Positions 28,090 to 37,821 are shown, numbered from the stretch's first letter. The stretch is 64,000 bases of DNA from Bog-473 sp963753115 (GCA_963753115.1 CAVWBB010000018.1:62001-126000), one strand, 5' to 3'. The notes: generated from the letters alone by a model not told the origin. Numbers and translations are program-made.

Positions 28090-28232
28090 TCGACCCGTCC
28101 CTTCCTGGTTTCACTTCCCGAGGGTCATACGGCCTGAGGGTCCCGCAGGATTGCGGCCTATCCTGGGGCGGCGTCGGCCGGGGCCAGCCAAACCGGCCGA
28201 CACGTGCGGCGGCGACGAGGGAGGGCAGGCTC

Positions 28233-28884
28233 ATGGCAGACGACAGGGGCGACACGGGAATCACGGGCAACACGAACGACACGGCCGGATTCGAGTTGCG
28301 GGGCATCAACCATCTCGCCCTCGTGTGCCGCGACATGGAGCGGACCGTCGACTTCTACACGAACGTCCTGGGCATGCCGCTGGTCAAGACGATCGACCTG
28401 CCCGCCGGGATGGGACAGCATTTCTTCTTCGACTGCGGCGGCGGTGACTGCCTGGCCTTCTTCTGGTTCCCCGATGCGCCCGACGGCGTGCCGGGGATCG
28501 AGCGCGCCGGCGGCCCGGCCCGACCAGGGCGACCTGACGAGCGCCATCGGCTCCATGAACCACGTCGCCTTCGACGTTGCGCCGGAGAAGATGGATGAGT
28601 ACCGCGCCCGTCTCGTCGCCGCCGGCATCGACTGCACCGAGATCGCCAATCACGACGACTCCGAGTGGGGCATCAGCGACACCCTGCACTCGGGCGTCTT
28701 CGTCCGCAGCATCTATTTCCAAGATCCAGACGGGATCCTCCTGGAGTTCGCCGCCTGGACGCGGGCGCTCGGGGCGTCGGACGTCTCGCACGCCCCATCC
28801 AAGGCGAAGGCCAAGGGCGCCGACATGGCGGCCGAGCCCGAGATCCCGGCGCCCGACCACCCGTCCCAGCCGGCCCGGGTCTGA
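28233..28884 (+). CDS. VOC dioxygenase-like protein, frameshifted
   Basis: About 216 aa. First half GINHLALVCRDMERTVDFYT with LGMPLVKTIDLP, then FDCGGGDCLAFFWFPD; second half SMNHVAFDVAPEKMDEYRARL, ending DPDGILLEFAAWTR. The metal ligands of extradiol-type VOC proteins (His, His, Glu) are at the expected places. One extra base in gccggcggcccggcc near 28512 breaks the frame between the halves. Followed by a GACACC repeat and a CMD-family gene; probably part of a catabolic set. Confidence 0.75.
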
Positions 28885-28886
28885 CC

Positions 28887-28922
<36 letters not shown>

Positions 28923-28926
28923 ATCC

Positions 28927-29565
28927 ATGCCCCGACTCCGCCAGGTCCCCAAGGACGAGGCCACCGCGCCAATCGTCACCACCATGTACGAATGGCTCTT
29001 CGAGGGCCGCGACCCCGTCGCCGAGCCCGGCCGCTGGGACGGCACCACCGGCGACTGGTGGACCGTGTTCGCCAACAGCCCCGACATCCTCGACCACTGC
29101 GTGAAGGGGTTCGGGTTGTACCAATCGCCCACACGGGTGCTCGACCCCACGCTGCGTGAGCTCGGCCAGATACGCGCCGGCTACGCCGCGGCCAGCCAGT
29201 TCGTCTACAGCCAGCACGCCAAGTCCATGCGCGAGCTCGGCATGCCCGAGGCGCAGATCACGCACATCCCCGCGTGGAGCACCGCACCCGAGGGCACGTA
29301 CAACGCCGCCGAGCGGGCCGTCCTCGCCTACACGGACTGCCTCGTCTACGACCACGGCCGCGTGCCCGACGAGCTCTTCGCCGAGCTGCAGCGCCACCTC
29401 GACGAGGTCGCCATCCTCGAGCTCACCTACATCACGACGCTGTATTTTCAACACGCCGTGATGTCCAAAGCCCTCCGCACCGAGTTCGACGACCGCGACG
29501 ACCCCATCGTCGAGGTGCCTGGCCCTGTGGGGGCCACCGCCATGCAGCCGGGACCGAACCGGTGA
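28927..29565 (+). CDS. Carboxymuconolactone decarboxylase (CMD/AhpD-like) family protein
   Basis: 212 aa all-helical protein. The central region (LRELGQIRAGYAAASQFVYS, then HAKSMRELGM) matches CMD-family proteins; the AhpD CxxC is absent, replaced by SQFVYSQH, so thiol peroxidase activity is unlikely. The C-terminal half (LLFAELQRHLDEVAIL-like helix, then TTLYFQHAVMSKAL) is typical of the longer catabolic members. Its stop overlaps the GTG start of the next gene (GTGA). Confidence 0.78.
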   Translation: MPRLRQVPKDEATAPIVTTMYEWLFEGRDPVAEPGRWDGTTGDWWTVFANSPDILDHCVKGFGLYQSPTRVLDPTLRELGQIRAGYAAASQFVYSQHAKSMRELGMPEAQITHIPAWSTAPEGTYNAAERAVLAYTDCLVYDHGRVPDELFAELQRHLDEVAILELTYITTLYFQHAVMSKALRTEFDDRDDPIVEVPGPVGATAMQPGPNR

Positions 29566-30594
29566 CGGCGGACCACGTCGTCCTGCCCGACGACGAAGCC
29601 CGGCACACGCCCGACGGCGAGGACCTGTGGAACGAGTCCTATTACTGCGACTTCGTCAACGCTGACGGTTCCCTGGGCGGCTGGTTGCGGCTGGGGCTCT
29701 ATCCCAACCGCCAGCTGGCGTGGTGGACGACCTGGATCGTCCGGCCCGGCCAACCCGGTGTCTGCTCGGTCGACTATCGAGCCCCGGTCCCGCCCGGTGA
29801 CAGCCTGGTCTCCGAATCCACCGCTCCCTGCTGCTGGCACCGCTGGCGACGCCGGCCCGAGCCGGATCGAAATCGACTTGGTCCGCCCGCTCGAGGCGTT
29901 CCGCCTCGCCGCCAGTGCCCCGGCCCACATCATCTCCCCGCCCGAGGACGTCTACGTCCACGGCGAGCAGTCCGGCACGCCGGCGCGGCTCGACCTCGAC
30001 CTCACGTGGACCACCGACGGTGTCCCCTACCACTACGACCTGACGACGCGTTACGAGATCCCGTGCCTCGTCACCGGGTCCGTCACCATCGACGGCGAGA
30101 CGTTCAACGTCGACGGGCAGGGCCAGCGCGACCACTCGTGGGGCGTGCGGGACTGGTGGGCCTTTGGATGGTGCTGGTGCTCCATGCGCCTGGACGATGG
30201 GACCCGGGTCCACCTCGCCGACATCCGGATGGGGATCCCGGGCATGCCCGTGTTCTTTGGATACATCCAGACGCCCGGCTCCCCGCCACCCGGTTCTCCC
30301 GGCTCTGCCACCTCATCGGCCGCGGTCCACCCCGCCACCGCCCTCACCGTGACCGAGGATCTGGGAGCGCACGGCTTCCCATCCAGGGCGCGCATCGAGA
30401 TCGCCTCCGCACCCGGCTACGACGACGGCGCCACATTGGGCCTGGAGGTGACGCCGGTCGCCTTCGGACCGGTCCTCTTGCGCAACGACGACGGCCGCAC
30501 CAGCCGCTTCCCCCGGGCCATGGTGCGCTGTCGGACCGACGACGGCCGTGAGGGCATGGGCTGGATCGAGTGGAACCAACCCGACCCCGTCTGA
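29562..30594 (+). CDS. DUF7064/DUF7065-type protein (CrtC-like fold), frameshifted
   Basis: About 343 aa. Starts DHVVLPDDEARHTPDGEDLW, continues NESYYCDFVNADGSLGGWLRLGLY and, after a one-base shift between about 29825 and 29875, SRIEIDLVRPLEAFRLA. The hallmark GQRDHSWGVRDWW is intact and is shared by families related to hydroxyneurosporene synthase/hydratase-like lipocalin pairs. Such genes often travel with steroid or terpenoid catabolism. GTGA coupling to the CMD gene. Activity unknown. Confidence 0.65.
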
Positions 30595-30717
30595 CGCACT
30601 CACTGATCCACACATCCACAAATCCCGCGATCCCCACCCCCGTGTGACCACGGTTCCCGCTCGACGACCGGGTCACAGCCCCATGAAAACGCCCTAGGCC
30701 CCGGTACCATTTTTCGT

Positions 30718-31623
30718 GTGGTGGCCGGACACGCTGACTCACGCATGGCTGCGTCCAAATCCCGGTCACGCTCTGGATGGGGCAGCGGTGTCCGCCCCAG
30801 GCGCGTCTTCACCGCAGCACTCCGCCCGATCCTCCTGCCTCGCCCGCTCCGCCTGCTCCGCCCGCTCCGCCCGCTCCTCCCCCTGACCGCGGCAGCAACC
30901 CTCACCGCCACGACGCTCTGGATGGGATCCACAGCCGCCGCAGCCCAACACGCCGCCGCCGCCAAAGCCACCACCACAACCACCGCACCGGCCACCACCA
31001 CCACCTTCCCCCCCGGCGCCACCCCCGCCGACAAATGGGTCCTCAAGGCGGTCGCCGCCGAATCGAAGCTCGGCAGCGTCCACGTCGCCGGCAAGATCAC
31101 CCAGGGCAAGAGCACGATCCTCCTCGATCTCCTCGTGAACGGTGACGGCGAAGGCGGAGGCGAGTTCGTCCAACGGGGCACCCTCGTCAAGATCGAGCGG
31201 GTCGGGCCACTGCTCTACTTCAACGCGCCGACCAAGTTCTGGGCCGCCCACGCCACCGCGGCGCAGACGAAGACGTATGGCGGGAGGTGGATCGAGTTCT
31301 CGGCCGTCGACTCGCGCTTCACCTCTTTCGACCAGTTCCTCGATCCGGCCGATCTCGTCGTCGCGACCTTCGAGGGCCACACGGCACCGCTCACCCTCGG
31401 CCGCCCGACCACGTTCGCCGGCCACAAGGTCGTCGTCGTCAAGGACACGGTCGTGAACAAGGGGAAGAAGAGCACGGGCCTGATGTACATCGCCGCCAAG
31501 GGCCCCGCCTACGTCTACAAGATCGTCAACAACACGCCGGGCGACGTGAGCACGGTCGTCTTCAACCACTACGCCAAGGGCGTCACGCTCACCGTCCCGC
31601 CCAACGCCATCAATCTCTCGTAG
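30718..31623 (+). CDS. Secreted LolA/LppX-fold-like protein
   Basis: 301 aa from a GTG start. Basic N-terminus, hydrophobic segment with many Leu/Pro (PILLPRPLRLLRPL, then LPLTAAATLTATT), a Thr/Ala/Pro linker, and a domain of about 200 residues with the beta-strand pattern of mycobacterial LppX/LprG-like lipid carriers (GSVHVAGKITQGKSTILLD, WIEFSAVDSRFTSF, then LTLGRPTTFAGHKVVVV). No lipobox Cys is seen, so it is probably secreted rather than lipid-anchored. Fold assignment is tentative. Confidence 0.55.
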   Translation: MVAGHADSRMAASKSRSRSGWGSGVRPRRVFTAALRPILLPRPLRLLRPLRPLLPLTAAATLTATTLWMGSTAAAAQHAAAAKATTTTTAPATTTTFPPGATPADKWVLKAVAAESKLGSVHVAGKITQGKSTILLDLLVNGDGEGGGEFVQRGTLVKIERVGPLLYFNAPTKFWAAHATAAQTKTYGGRWIEFSAVDSRFTSFDQFLDPADLVVATFEGHTAPLTLGRPTTFAGHKVVVVKDTVVNKGKKSTGLMYIAAKGPAYVYKIVNNTPGDVSTVVFNHYAKGVTLTVPPNAINLS

Positions 31624-31710
31624 GACGAACTTCCGGACGGGTCACCGGGTCTTCCTGCCGGACCGATTCCGGCGGACGGACCGCAGCGACCCCACCAAAA
31701 ACGGCCCGGC

Positions 31711-32475
31711 CTACTTGAACATGTCGCCGAGGACCTTGGCCGCCCCGACGCCGGCGGCCGCGCCCTCCACCCCGCGGTGGTCGTCGCGGTCGGGCATGTA
31801 CTCGCCGATCACGCCGGCGAGCACCGCGATCGGCATCGACTGCAGCCAGATGCGGCCGGGGCCCGTCAGCACCGCGAAGTGGTGGCCGTCCGAACCCATG
31901 TAGCGATTGGCGAGGCCGGGCACCTTCTGCACCGTGAACGTGACGGAGGCCTGGAAGAGTCCGGCGTGGCCGGGGTGCACGCGCATCGACTGGCCGGCGG
32001 CGAGGTCGTAGACGATCACCTCGCCGGAGAGGTCGACGAAGGCGCGGCCGGTGCCGCCGATCTTCTGCAGGATGAAGCCCTCGCCGCCGAAGACGCCGCC
32101 GCGGAAGGACTGCTGGAAGCCCATGGAGAGCTCGATCCCTGGCGTGGCCGCCATGAAGCCGTGCCGGTGCACCATGAACTCGTTCCCCGGTGAGACGTCG
32201 ATCGGCAAGATGTGCCCCGGGACCTTCGACGCGAAGGCGATCGAGCCGGCGCCGCCCTGGGCGGTGTACGTCGTCATCATGAACGACGCGCCCGAGACCG
32301 CCCGCTTGACCGCGCCCATGATGCCTTTGCCACCCATGCCGCCGCCGGTGTTGGTGGCCATTTGGATGGCATCTGACATCCAGGAGAACTCGCCGGCCTC
32401 CGACACGATTGACTCGCCGTCGGCGAGCGAGAGCTCGAGCACCGGCATCGTGGTTCCGTGGATCGTCTCTTCCAT
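31711..32475 (-). CDS. AIM24/TIGR00266 family protein
   Basis: 254 aa from the ATG at 32475, selected because GAGGAGG precedes it. Characteristic Gly-rich beta-helix-like core: GESIVSEAGEFSWMSDAIQM, ATNTGGGMGGKGIMGAVKRA, MTTYTAQGGAGSIAFAS, then FGGEGFILQKIGGTG. Members are found from bacteria to mitochondria; a lipid- or membrane-associated role is suspected. The upstream membrane-protein frame runs into this gene with no stop codon between. Confidence 0.85.
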   Translation of the reverse strand: MEETIHGTTMPVLELSLADGESIVSEAGEFSWMSDAIQMATNTGGGMGGKGIMGAVKRAVSGASFMMTTYTAQGGAGSIAFASKVPGHILPIDVSPGNEFMVHRHGFMAATPGIELSMGFQQSFRGGVFGGEGFILQKIGGTGRAFVDLSGEVIVYDLAAGQSMRVHPGHAGLFQASVTFTVQKVPGLANRYMGSDGHHFAVLTGPGRIWLQSMPIAVLAGVIGEYMPDRDDHRGVEGAAAGVGAAKVLGDMFK

Positions 32476-33460
32476 GGTTGCGCCTCCTCGGGTGGTGGGG
32501 TGGTGGGGTGATGGGTCGTGGAGCTGTCGGTTTGTGTCCTTATCGGTTCGGTCGCTCGGACGTCTGAGGGGATGGGCGCTTACGTCGTGGATGGGCGCCT
32601 CGGATTGCTGGGATTGCTCGGCTCGCTGGGATTCCGGCTCGCTGGCCTCGCTCGGACTTCTGGGCTGGGGCCCGTCGTGCAACTCCACGTCCGCCGACAG
32701 TAGGTCCTGACCGGGCCCCTGTGCTCCGCTCACCAGGCGCTCCGCCATGGTGACCTCCATGAGACCCAGGGCCATGCCGAAGAGGTCGCCCAGGATGAAG
32801 GTGGTGAGGAAGACCGCCCAGATGTGCTCATGGGGAATGAGCTCGGCCACGAAGACGACGACCTCGTGTTCGACCGCCAACGGCAGCGTGATGAACAAGA
32901 AGACCAGCATGAAGTGCGGCCAGCACCAGCTGCACCGAGCGCCTGAAGGCATTCGGCACCGAGCTGTCGAGCAGGTTGATCAGAGGGCCCACCAGGGCGA
33001 ACAGCGTTCCCACGATCAGCCCCGGAATGATCAGCAACAACGACGCAAAGGCGCTCAGGACGACCAGGATTCCTTCCGCAATGAGCAGGCGCCCCCAGGG
33101 CAGGGTCCGCAGCACGGTGAGGACGGGCTGGGCCGGCTCGTTGCGCTCGACCGAGCCGACCAGGCGCTCGAGCATGCCGGCATAGAAGGTCAACCCCAGC
33201 GCGGAGGAGGCGAAGAGGACCGCCCCGATGACCGACCCGATCCCGAGGTGGTCGACGGCGACCTCTGTGTAGAAGGTGCCCTGAATCGCATCGAGGCCGA
33301 AAATGACGAGTCCGGGGACGATGACACGGGCGGGCTCCATCCGGGCGGTCCGCCAGGCCATCCCGATGAGGACCATCGGGTGGAGCTGGGTGCGTGGCGC
33401 CTTGTCGGCGGCCGCGTCTGCTGCTCGTGCCCCCGCCGCTCCCGTGTCGCCGGCGGTCAT
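32476..33460 (-). CDS. Polytopic membrane protein, frameshifted, 3' end unresolved
   Basis: Start ATG at 33460. Five to six transmembrane segments can be read (VIVPGLVIFGLDAIQG, IGSVIGAVLFASSALGLTFY, LLIAEGILVVLSAFASLLLI). Near 32930 one base is out of place: SVQLVLAALHAG must become SVQLVWPHFMLVFLFITL to continue the helix. The new frame ends the recognisable part around MAERLVSG (about 32740), then reads through a Ser/Glu/Gln-rich stretch into the AIM24 gene. Either a stop was lost to another error or the two are fused; I favour the first. Confidence 0.5.
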
Positions 33461-33515
33461 CGGGCTTTGTCGGTGGCGGCGGTCGCGGTCGGGCCCGTCG
33501 TTCGGGTCTGGCGGG

Positions 33516-33578
33516 TCATACCGGGGCGTGCCCGTGTCATACCGGGGCGTGCCCGTGTCATACCGGGGCGTGCCCGTC
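33516..33578. repeat. Three 21-bp tandem repeats at the methyltransferase 3' end
   Basis: Unit tcataccggggcgtgcccgtg at 33516, 33537 and 33558 (the last with a changed final base). Each unit contains, on the minus strand, the last codons and the TGA stop of the methyltransferase (HAPV then stop). The functional stop is the first one met, at 33558-33560. Confidence 0.95.
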
Positions 33579-34369
33579 GCCCACGAACTCGAAGAGGACC
33601 TGGTCGGGGTCGAAGGGGATCGTTGCCCCATCCAGGCGGTGGCGCCCGATGGCCATGACGGTGCCCTCGGGGGCCTCGAAACCCAGCTCGGTGAACCCGG
33701 CGGCGGCGAAGTCGGCCCGGATGGCCGGGGTCAGGTCCGGCGGGCGCCGGTGCCGGGTCCACACCACCTGGCCACCCGGGACGCAGAACCCCCGCATCGC
33801 CTGGATGGTGCGCGTGATGTCCGCCGGGCTGATGTTCCCGAACACGCCGCACACCAAGACGATGTCGGCCGGGATGGCGCCATCGTCGGCGCCGGCGTCC
33901 GCATCGGCGTAGGTGCGGGCCAGCGAGGCGTCTCCCTCGACGACCCGGATCCGCTCGGCCACCCCGGCGCCGGCCGCGGCGGCACGGGCCCGGGCGAAGG
34001 CGGCGAGGGCCGGATCGAGCTCCACCAGCAGTGCCGAGACCTCCGGACCTCTCGGATGGGTAGCCACCACGTCGATGACGTCACGCCCCTGGCCCGCACA
34101 GAGGCTGACGATCCGGATGTGCTCTGGATTGGTATCCAGGGCGGAGGTCGGATCGCCGGGGGCTGGGACTGGGGCTGGGACCGGGGCTGGGACTGGGCCG
34201 GGACCGGGACCGGGACCGGGGCGGCCGGCGGCTGCTCATCGAGCGCCGCCCCCACCATCGACTGCACCGCCCGCAACCGCCGCGACAAGCCTGAAGACGG
34301 ATCCTCGTACGCCTCGTGCCACCGCACCCAGTGCGAATCCACGGTTCCTCGATGGTCCCCGGGCACCAT
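33558..34369 (-). CDS. Class I SAM-dependent methyltransferase, frameshifted at a hexanucleotide tract
   Basis: About 270 aa. N-terminus (MVPGDHRGTVDSHWVRW, then YEDPSSGLSRRLRAVQ) is in one frame; the SAM-binding part (IRIVSLCAGQGRDVIDVV, ALLVELDPALAAFAR, then IVLVCGVFGNI) is in another. The shift falls in the G/C-rich tract 34157-34221, which encodes an Ala/Pro/Val linker. The motif I region CAGQGRD and acidic VELD are intact, so a SAM pocket is expected. Divergent from the DNA methylase. Substrate unknown. Confidence 0.7.
34157..34221. repeat. G-rich hexanucleotide-like tract (ggctgggactgg / gggacc units)
   Basis: Alternating gggact, ggggct and gggacc hexamers on the plus strand, four or more consecutive G-runs of three or four with 2-3 base spacers, a G-quadruplex-like pattern. 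It lies inside the methyltransferase gene and holds its frameshift. Confidence 0.85.
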
Positions 34370-34406
34370 GACCGCCCATCGTAGGGTGGTCCGGCGTGAC
34401 GCCCCG

Positions 34407-35594
34407 ATGATCAAGTACCTCGGCTCCAAGCGCCGTCTCGTCCCCGTCCTCACGCGGATCTGCCAGGCCTCCGGCGCCCGCACCGCCCTCGATCTGTTCA
34501 CCGGCACCACCCGCGTCGCCCAGGCCTTCAAGGCCCAGGGCGTCCACGTCACCGCCGTCGACAGCGCCCGTTATGCGCACACGTTCGCCCGCACGTACAT
34601 CGAGGCCGACGCCGCCACGACCGATTCCGGCGCGCTCGGGGCGGCCATCACCCACCTCAATGCTCTCCCCGGCAAACCGGGCTACGTCACCGAGACCTTC
34701 AGCCGTCAGGCCCGCTTCTTCCAGCCGCAGAACGCCGCTCGGATAGATGCCGTGCGGGACGCCATCGACTCGGAGTATGCGGGGTCGCCTCTGTTCCCCA
34801 TCCTGTTGACGTCGCTCATCGAGGCGGCGGACCGGGTCGACTCGACCACGGGCGTGCAGATGGCGTACGTGAAGCAGTGGGCGCCGCGATCGTCCAACCC
34901 GCTGACGTTGCGGGTACCCGAGATGCTGCCCGGGCCCGGGCGCGCCATCCAGGGCGATGCGGTGGAGTTGGTTGGTGGGTCCGGGGCCGAGTCGGAGTCG
35001 GAGTCGAAGTCGAAGTCGAAGTCGGGGTCGGGGCTCGGGCACTTCGACTTGGCGTATCTGGATCCGCCGTACAACCAGCATCGGTATTTCACCAACTACC
35101 ACGTGTGGGAGACGCTGGTGGCCTGGGATGCGCCCGAGGCCTACGGCGTGGCGCGCAAGCGGGTGGACGCCCGTGACCCATCCACGCACTCGGTGTTCAA
35201 CTCGAAGCGCACCATGCCGGCGGCGCTGGCGTCGGTCGTGCAGTCGGTGTCGGCGAGCAGCGACCTGCTCGTGCTGTCCTACAACAACGAGTCGTGGCTG
35301 GCGCTGAATGAGCTCGAGGAGATGTGCTCGGTCGGACGCCGCGAGGTGGCGACGCTCGCCTTCGACTCGGCTCGCTACGTCGGGGCCCGCATCGGCATCT
35401 TCGACCCATCCGGGCGCAAGGTGGGGCGGGTGAGCCATCTCTCGAACCAGGAGTTGCTGGTGATCGCGGGCAAGCCGGCGCTGGTGCGGCGTGTCGTCGA
35501 GGCGGTGGGGTCCGACGCTGTTCCGGCCGGAATCATCCCTTCACCCGACCGTGTCGCCGCGGACCTGGTGGATCGGCTACAACAGGCAACGTGA
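34407..35594 (+). CDS. DNA adenine methyltransferase (D12 class)
   Basis: 395 aa from the ATG at 34407. MIKYLGSKRRLVPVL at the N-terminus and FTGTTRVAQAFKAQG are the SAM-binding features of D12-class (Dam-like) N6-adenine methyltransferases; the catalytic DPPYN is present in LAYLDPPYNQHRYF. A low-complexity insert, ESESES then KSKSKS, sits just before the catalytic block, encoded by a gagtcg/aagtcg repeat at 34989-35036. No restriction enzyme lies nearby, so this is probably an orphan or regulatory methylase. Coupled to the PPK2 gene (GTGA). Confidence 0.85.
   Translation: MIKYLGSKRRLVPVLTRICQASGARTALDLFTGTTRVAQAFKAQGVHVTAVDSARYAHTFARTYIEADAATTDSGALGAAITHLNALPGKPGYVTETFSRQARFFQPQNAARIDAVRDAIDSEYAGSPLFPILLTSLIEAADRVDSTTGVQMAYVKQWAPRSSNPLTLRVPEMLPGPGRAIQGDAVELVGGSGAESESESKSKSKSGSGLGHFDLAYLDPPYNQHRYFTNYHVWETLVAWDAPEAYGVARKRVDARDPSTHSVFNSKRTMPAALASVVQSVSASSDLLVLSYNNESWLALNELEEMCSVGRREVATLAFDSARYVGARIGIFDPSGRKVGRVSHLSNQELLVIAGKPALVRRVVEAVGSDAVPAGIIPSPDRVAADLVDRLQQAT
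34989..35036. repeat. Hexanucleotide repeat (gagtcg)n(aagtcg)n inside the DNA methylase gene
   Basis: About three gagtcg units, then three aagtcg and two ggggtcg-like units, in frame, coding for alternating Glu/Ser and Lys/Ser just before the DPPYN block. Confidence 0.9.
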
Positions 35595-36759
35595 GCAAAC
35601 ACGATCACGGCGGTCACCACGGCCACCATGACGAGAGCTCCCAGGGCGCTTCCTCGGGCACTTCCTCCGATGACGCGACGTCGGCTGTGGACACGACGGG
35701 CAGCCCCACAGGCGATGCGGCGGGTGATCAAGGGGCCGGCGCAGGGGGCGGCGCAGGGGCTGGGGCAGGCGCAGGCGTCGGCGGCCTCAATGGAGGTGGC
35801 ACAGCAGGGACTCAGAAGCTGCGTGCCGACTATCCACGGCTGGAGGACTGCGACCTCTCGCTGAAGCTCTCCAAGGACGAGGAGGCGAAGCGGCTCGGAA
35901 AGGCGCAGCGCCGCCTGCTGCACTTGCGGCTGATCAATGGCGGCCAGCTCAACAACGGCGAACTCGGCCCACCGGTCTGCATCGTCTTCGAGGGCTGGGA
36001 CGCCGCCGGCAAGGGCGGCGCCATCAAGCGGCTGGTCGAGCTGCTCGACCCCCGCCACGTCCACGTCGCCCCGTTCGCCGCGCCCACGCCCGACGAGTTG
36101 CGGCACCACTTCTTGTGGCGCTTCTGGCCGCCGCTGCCCGGATGGGGCGGCATGACGATCTTCGACCGAAGTTGGTACGGGCGTGTGCTCGTCGAGCGCG
36201 TGGAGAACTTCGCCACCGAGGTGCAGTGGCGGCGGGCCTACGAGGAGATCACCAACTTCGAGCACTCGCTCGCCGAAGAGGGAATGGTCGTGATCAAGCT
36301 CTGGCTGCACATGTCGGATGAGGAGCAGTTGCGCAGGTTCGAACGGCGCCGGGACGATCCGCTCAAGGTGTGGAAGCTGACCGACGAGGACTGGCGCAAC
36401 CGGGAGAAGCGGCCGCAATACGACGAGGCGGTGTCGGACATGCTGCGTTTGACGAATGGCCCGTTGGCGCCGTGGGACGTGATCTCGTCGGAGAACAAGC
36501 GGAATGGTCGGGTCGAGGTGATCGAGACGGTGATCAGGCACATGGAGGAGGGGATGGCGCGCTGGGGCATCCCGGTCCCGCACAGTGACGACGAGGAGAA
36601 GACCGAGTTGGCGCTGTCCTTCGATGATGCGGAGTTCCAGCAAGAGCCGGGCGGTGGTGCCGCCGTGGTGCCGGTGGTGCTGGGCGAAATGGTGGGGATG
36701 GGGCGGCGGAGTCCAGCGCCGGGTCGTCACCGGAGTCCGAAGAGCGGCTGCACGCATGA
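35591..36759 (+). CDS. ppk2: Polyphosphate kinase 2 (PPK2), 3' end frameshifted
   Basis: About 389 aa from GTG 35591, overlapping the DNA methylase stop. Nucleotide phosphorylation from polyphosphate is expected. Walker A-like GWDAAGKGG and the lid motif DRSWYGRVLVERV are intact, as are RRRDDPLKVWKL and WDVISSENKRNGR. The first 75 residues are unusual: His-rich (KHDHGGHHGHHDE), then Ser/Asp and Gly/Ala runs (GAGAGGGAGAGAGAG). Near 36650-36690 a one-base shift is needed; the third frame then ends SPESEERLHA at a TGA that overlaps the next ATG (ATGA). Uncorrected, the frame runs to 37330. Confidence 0.82.
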
Positions 36760-37751
36760 GCCCCGCCCCCGGCACGCCGCCGGCCCGGCCGGGCATCACG
36801 ATCCCCTTCGACGGGATCCCGCTGCACGCCCACCGCGAGTGGTTCGCCCGGATCCGGGAGCTGGGGTACACCGACCTGTGGTCGGCCGAGGTCGACGGCT
36901 CCGACGGGTTCACGCCACTCGCCCTGGCCGCCGCATGGGAGCCGGAGCTGAATCTCGGCGTGGCCATCACCCCCGCCTACACGCGCGGCCCGGCGCTGCT
37001 CGCCCAGAGCCTGGCCTCCATGGCCGACGCTGCGCCGGGGAAATTCTTCTGCGGGCTCGGCGCCTCGTCGCAGGTGATCGTGGCCAACTGGAACGGTCTG
37101 CCCTTCGAGAACCAGTACCGGCGCATCCGCGACACGCTGCGCTTCCTGCGCATGGCCTTCAGCGGCGAGAAGGTGACCGAGGAGTTCGAGACGTTCACGG
37201 TCAAGGGCTTCCGGCTGGCCCGCATCCCCGAACAGCTGCCGCCCATCTACCTGGCCGCGCTGCGCCCCGGGATGCTGCACCTGGCCGGTCGGGAGGCGGA
37301 CGGGGCCATCCTCAACTGGCTCAGCGCTGAGGACGTCGCGAGGTCGGTGGCGGAGGTGACGAAGGCGGCGGGTGGGGCGCCGCGGGAGATCGCAGCCCGG
37401 ATCTTCGTGCTCGTGACCGAGGATGCCGCGGTTGCCCGCACCATCGGGCGGCGCATGATCACCGCATACCTGAACGTGGACGCCTACGCCGAGTTCCACC
37501 GCTGGCTCGGGCGGGGCCCGGCCCTGCAGCCCATGTGGGACGCCTGGGCGGCCGGCGACCGCAAGGGCGCGCTCGAGGCCATCCCCGATTCGGTGGTGGA
37601 CGAGCTCGTGGTGCACGGGTCCGTGGCTGAGTGCCGGGCCCATATCCAGCGGTACGTGGACAACGGGATCACCATCCCGGCGCCGGCGGTGGTGCCGATC
37701 GGGGTCGACCTGGCGGAGGCCGTGGCCGGGCTGGCGCCGTCGGCCGGGTGA
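36756..37751 (+). CDS. LLM-class F420-dependent oxidoreductase
   Basis: 331 aa luciferase-like TIM barrel. First strand GITIPFDGIPL, then WFARIRELGYTDLWSAEVDG, and the later FCGLGASSQVIVANWNG, which fit F420-dependent LLM proteins rather than FMN enzymes. ATGA overlap with the corrected PPK2 end shows this start is right. A cofactor role for F420 is inferred from family resemblance and the F420-type nitroreductase elsewhere in the window. Confidence 0.85.
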   Translation: MSPAPGTPPARPGITIPFDGIPLHAHREWFARIRELGYTDLWSAEVDGSDGFTPLALAAAWEPELNLGVAITPAYTRGPALLAQSLASMADAAPGKFFCGLGASSQVIVANWNGLPFENQYRRIRDTLRFLRMAFSGEKVTEEFETFTVKGFRLARIPEQLPPIYLAALRPGMLHLAGREADGAILNWLSAEDVARSVAEVTKAAGGAPREIAARIFVLVTEDAAVARTIGRRMITAYLNVDAYAEFHRWLGRGPALQPMWDAWAAGDRKGALEAIPDSVVDELVVHGSVAECRAHIQRYVDNGITIPAPAVVPIGVDLAEAVAGLAPSAG

Positions 37752-37821
37752 ACGGCCTGAACACCGACCAGGGATCACCGAAGCTGGGGAAGACTGAAGC
37801 GGGTCCAAGACGGGGGGCGGC

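Noticed and set aside
34407..35594. A restriction-modification system around the DNA methylase.
   Set aside because: Neighbours are a small-molecule or protein methyltransferase and PPK2; no restriction, specificity or nuclease gene is present.
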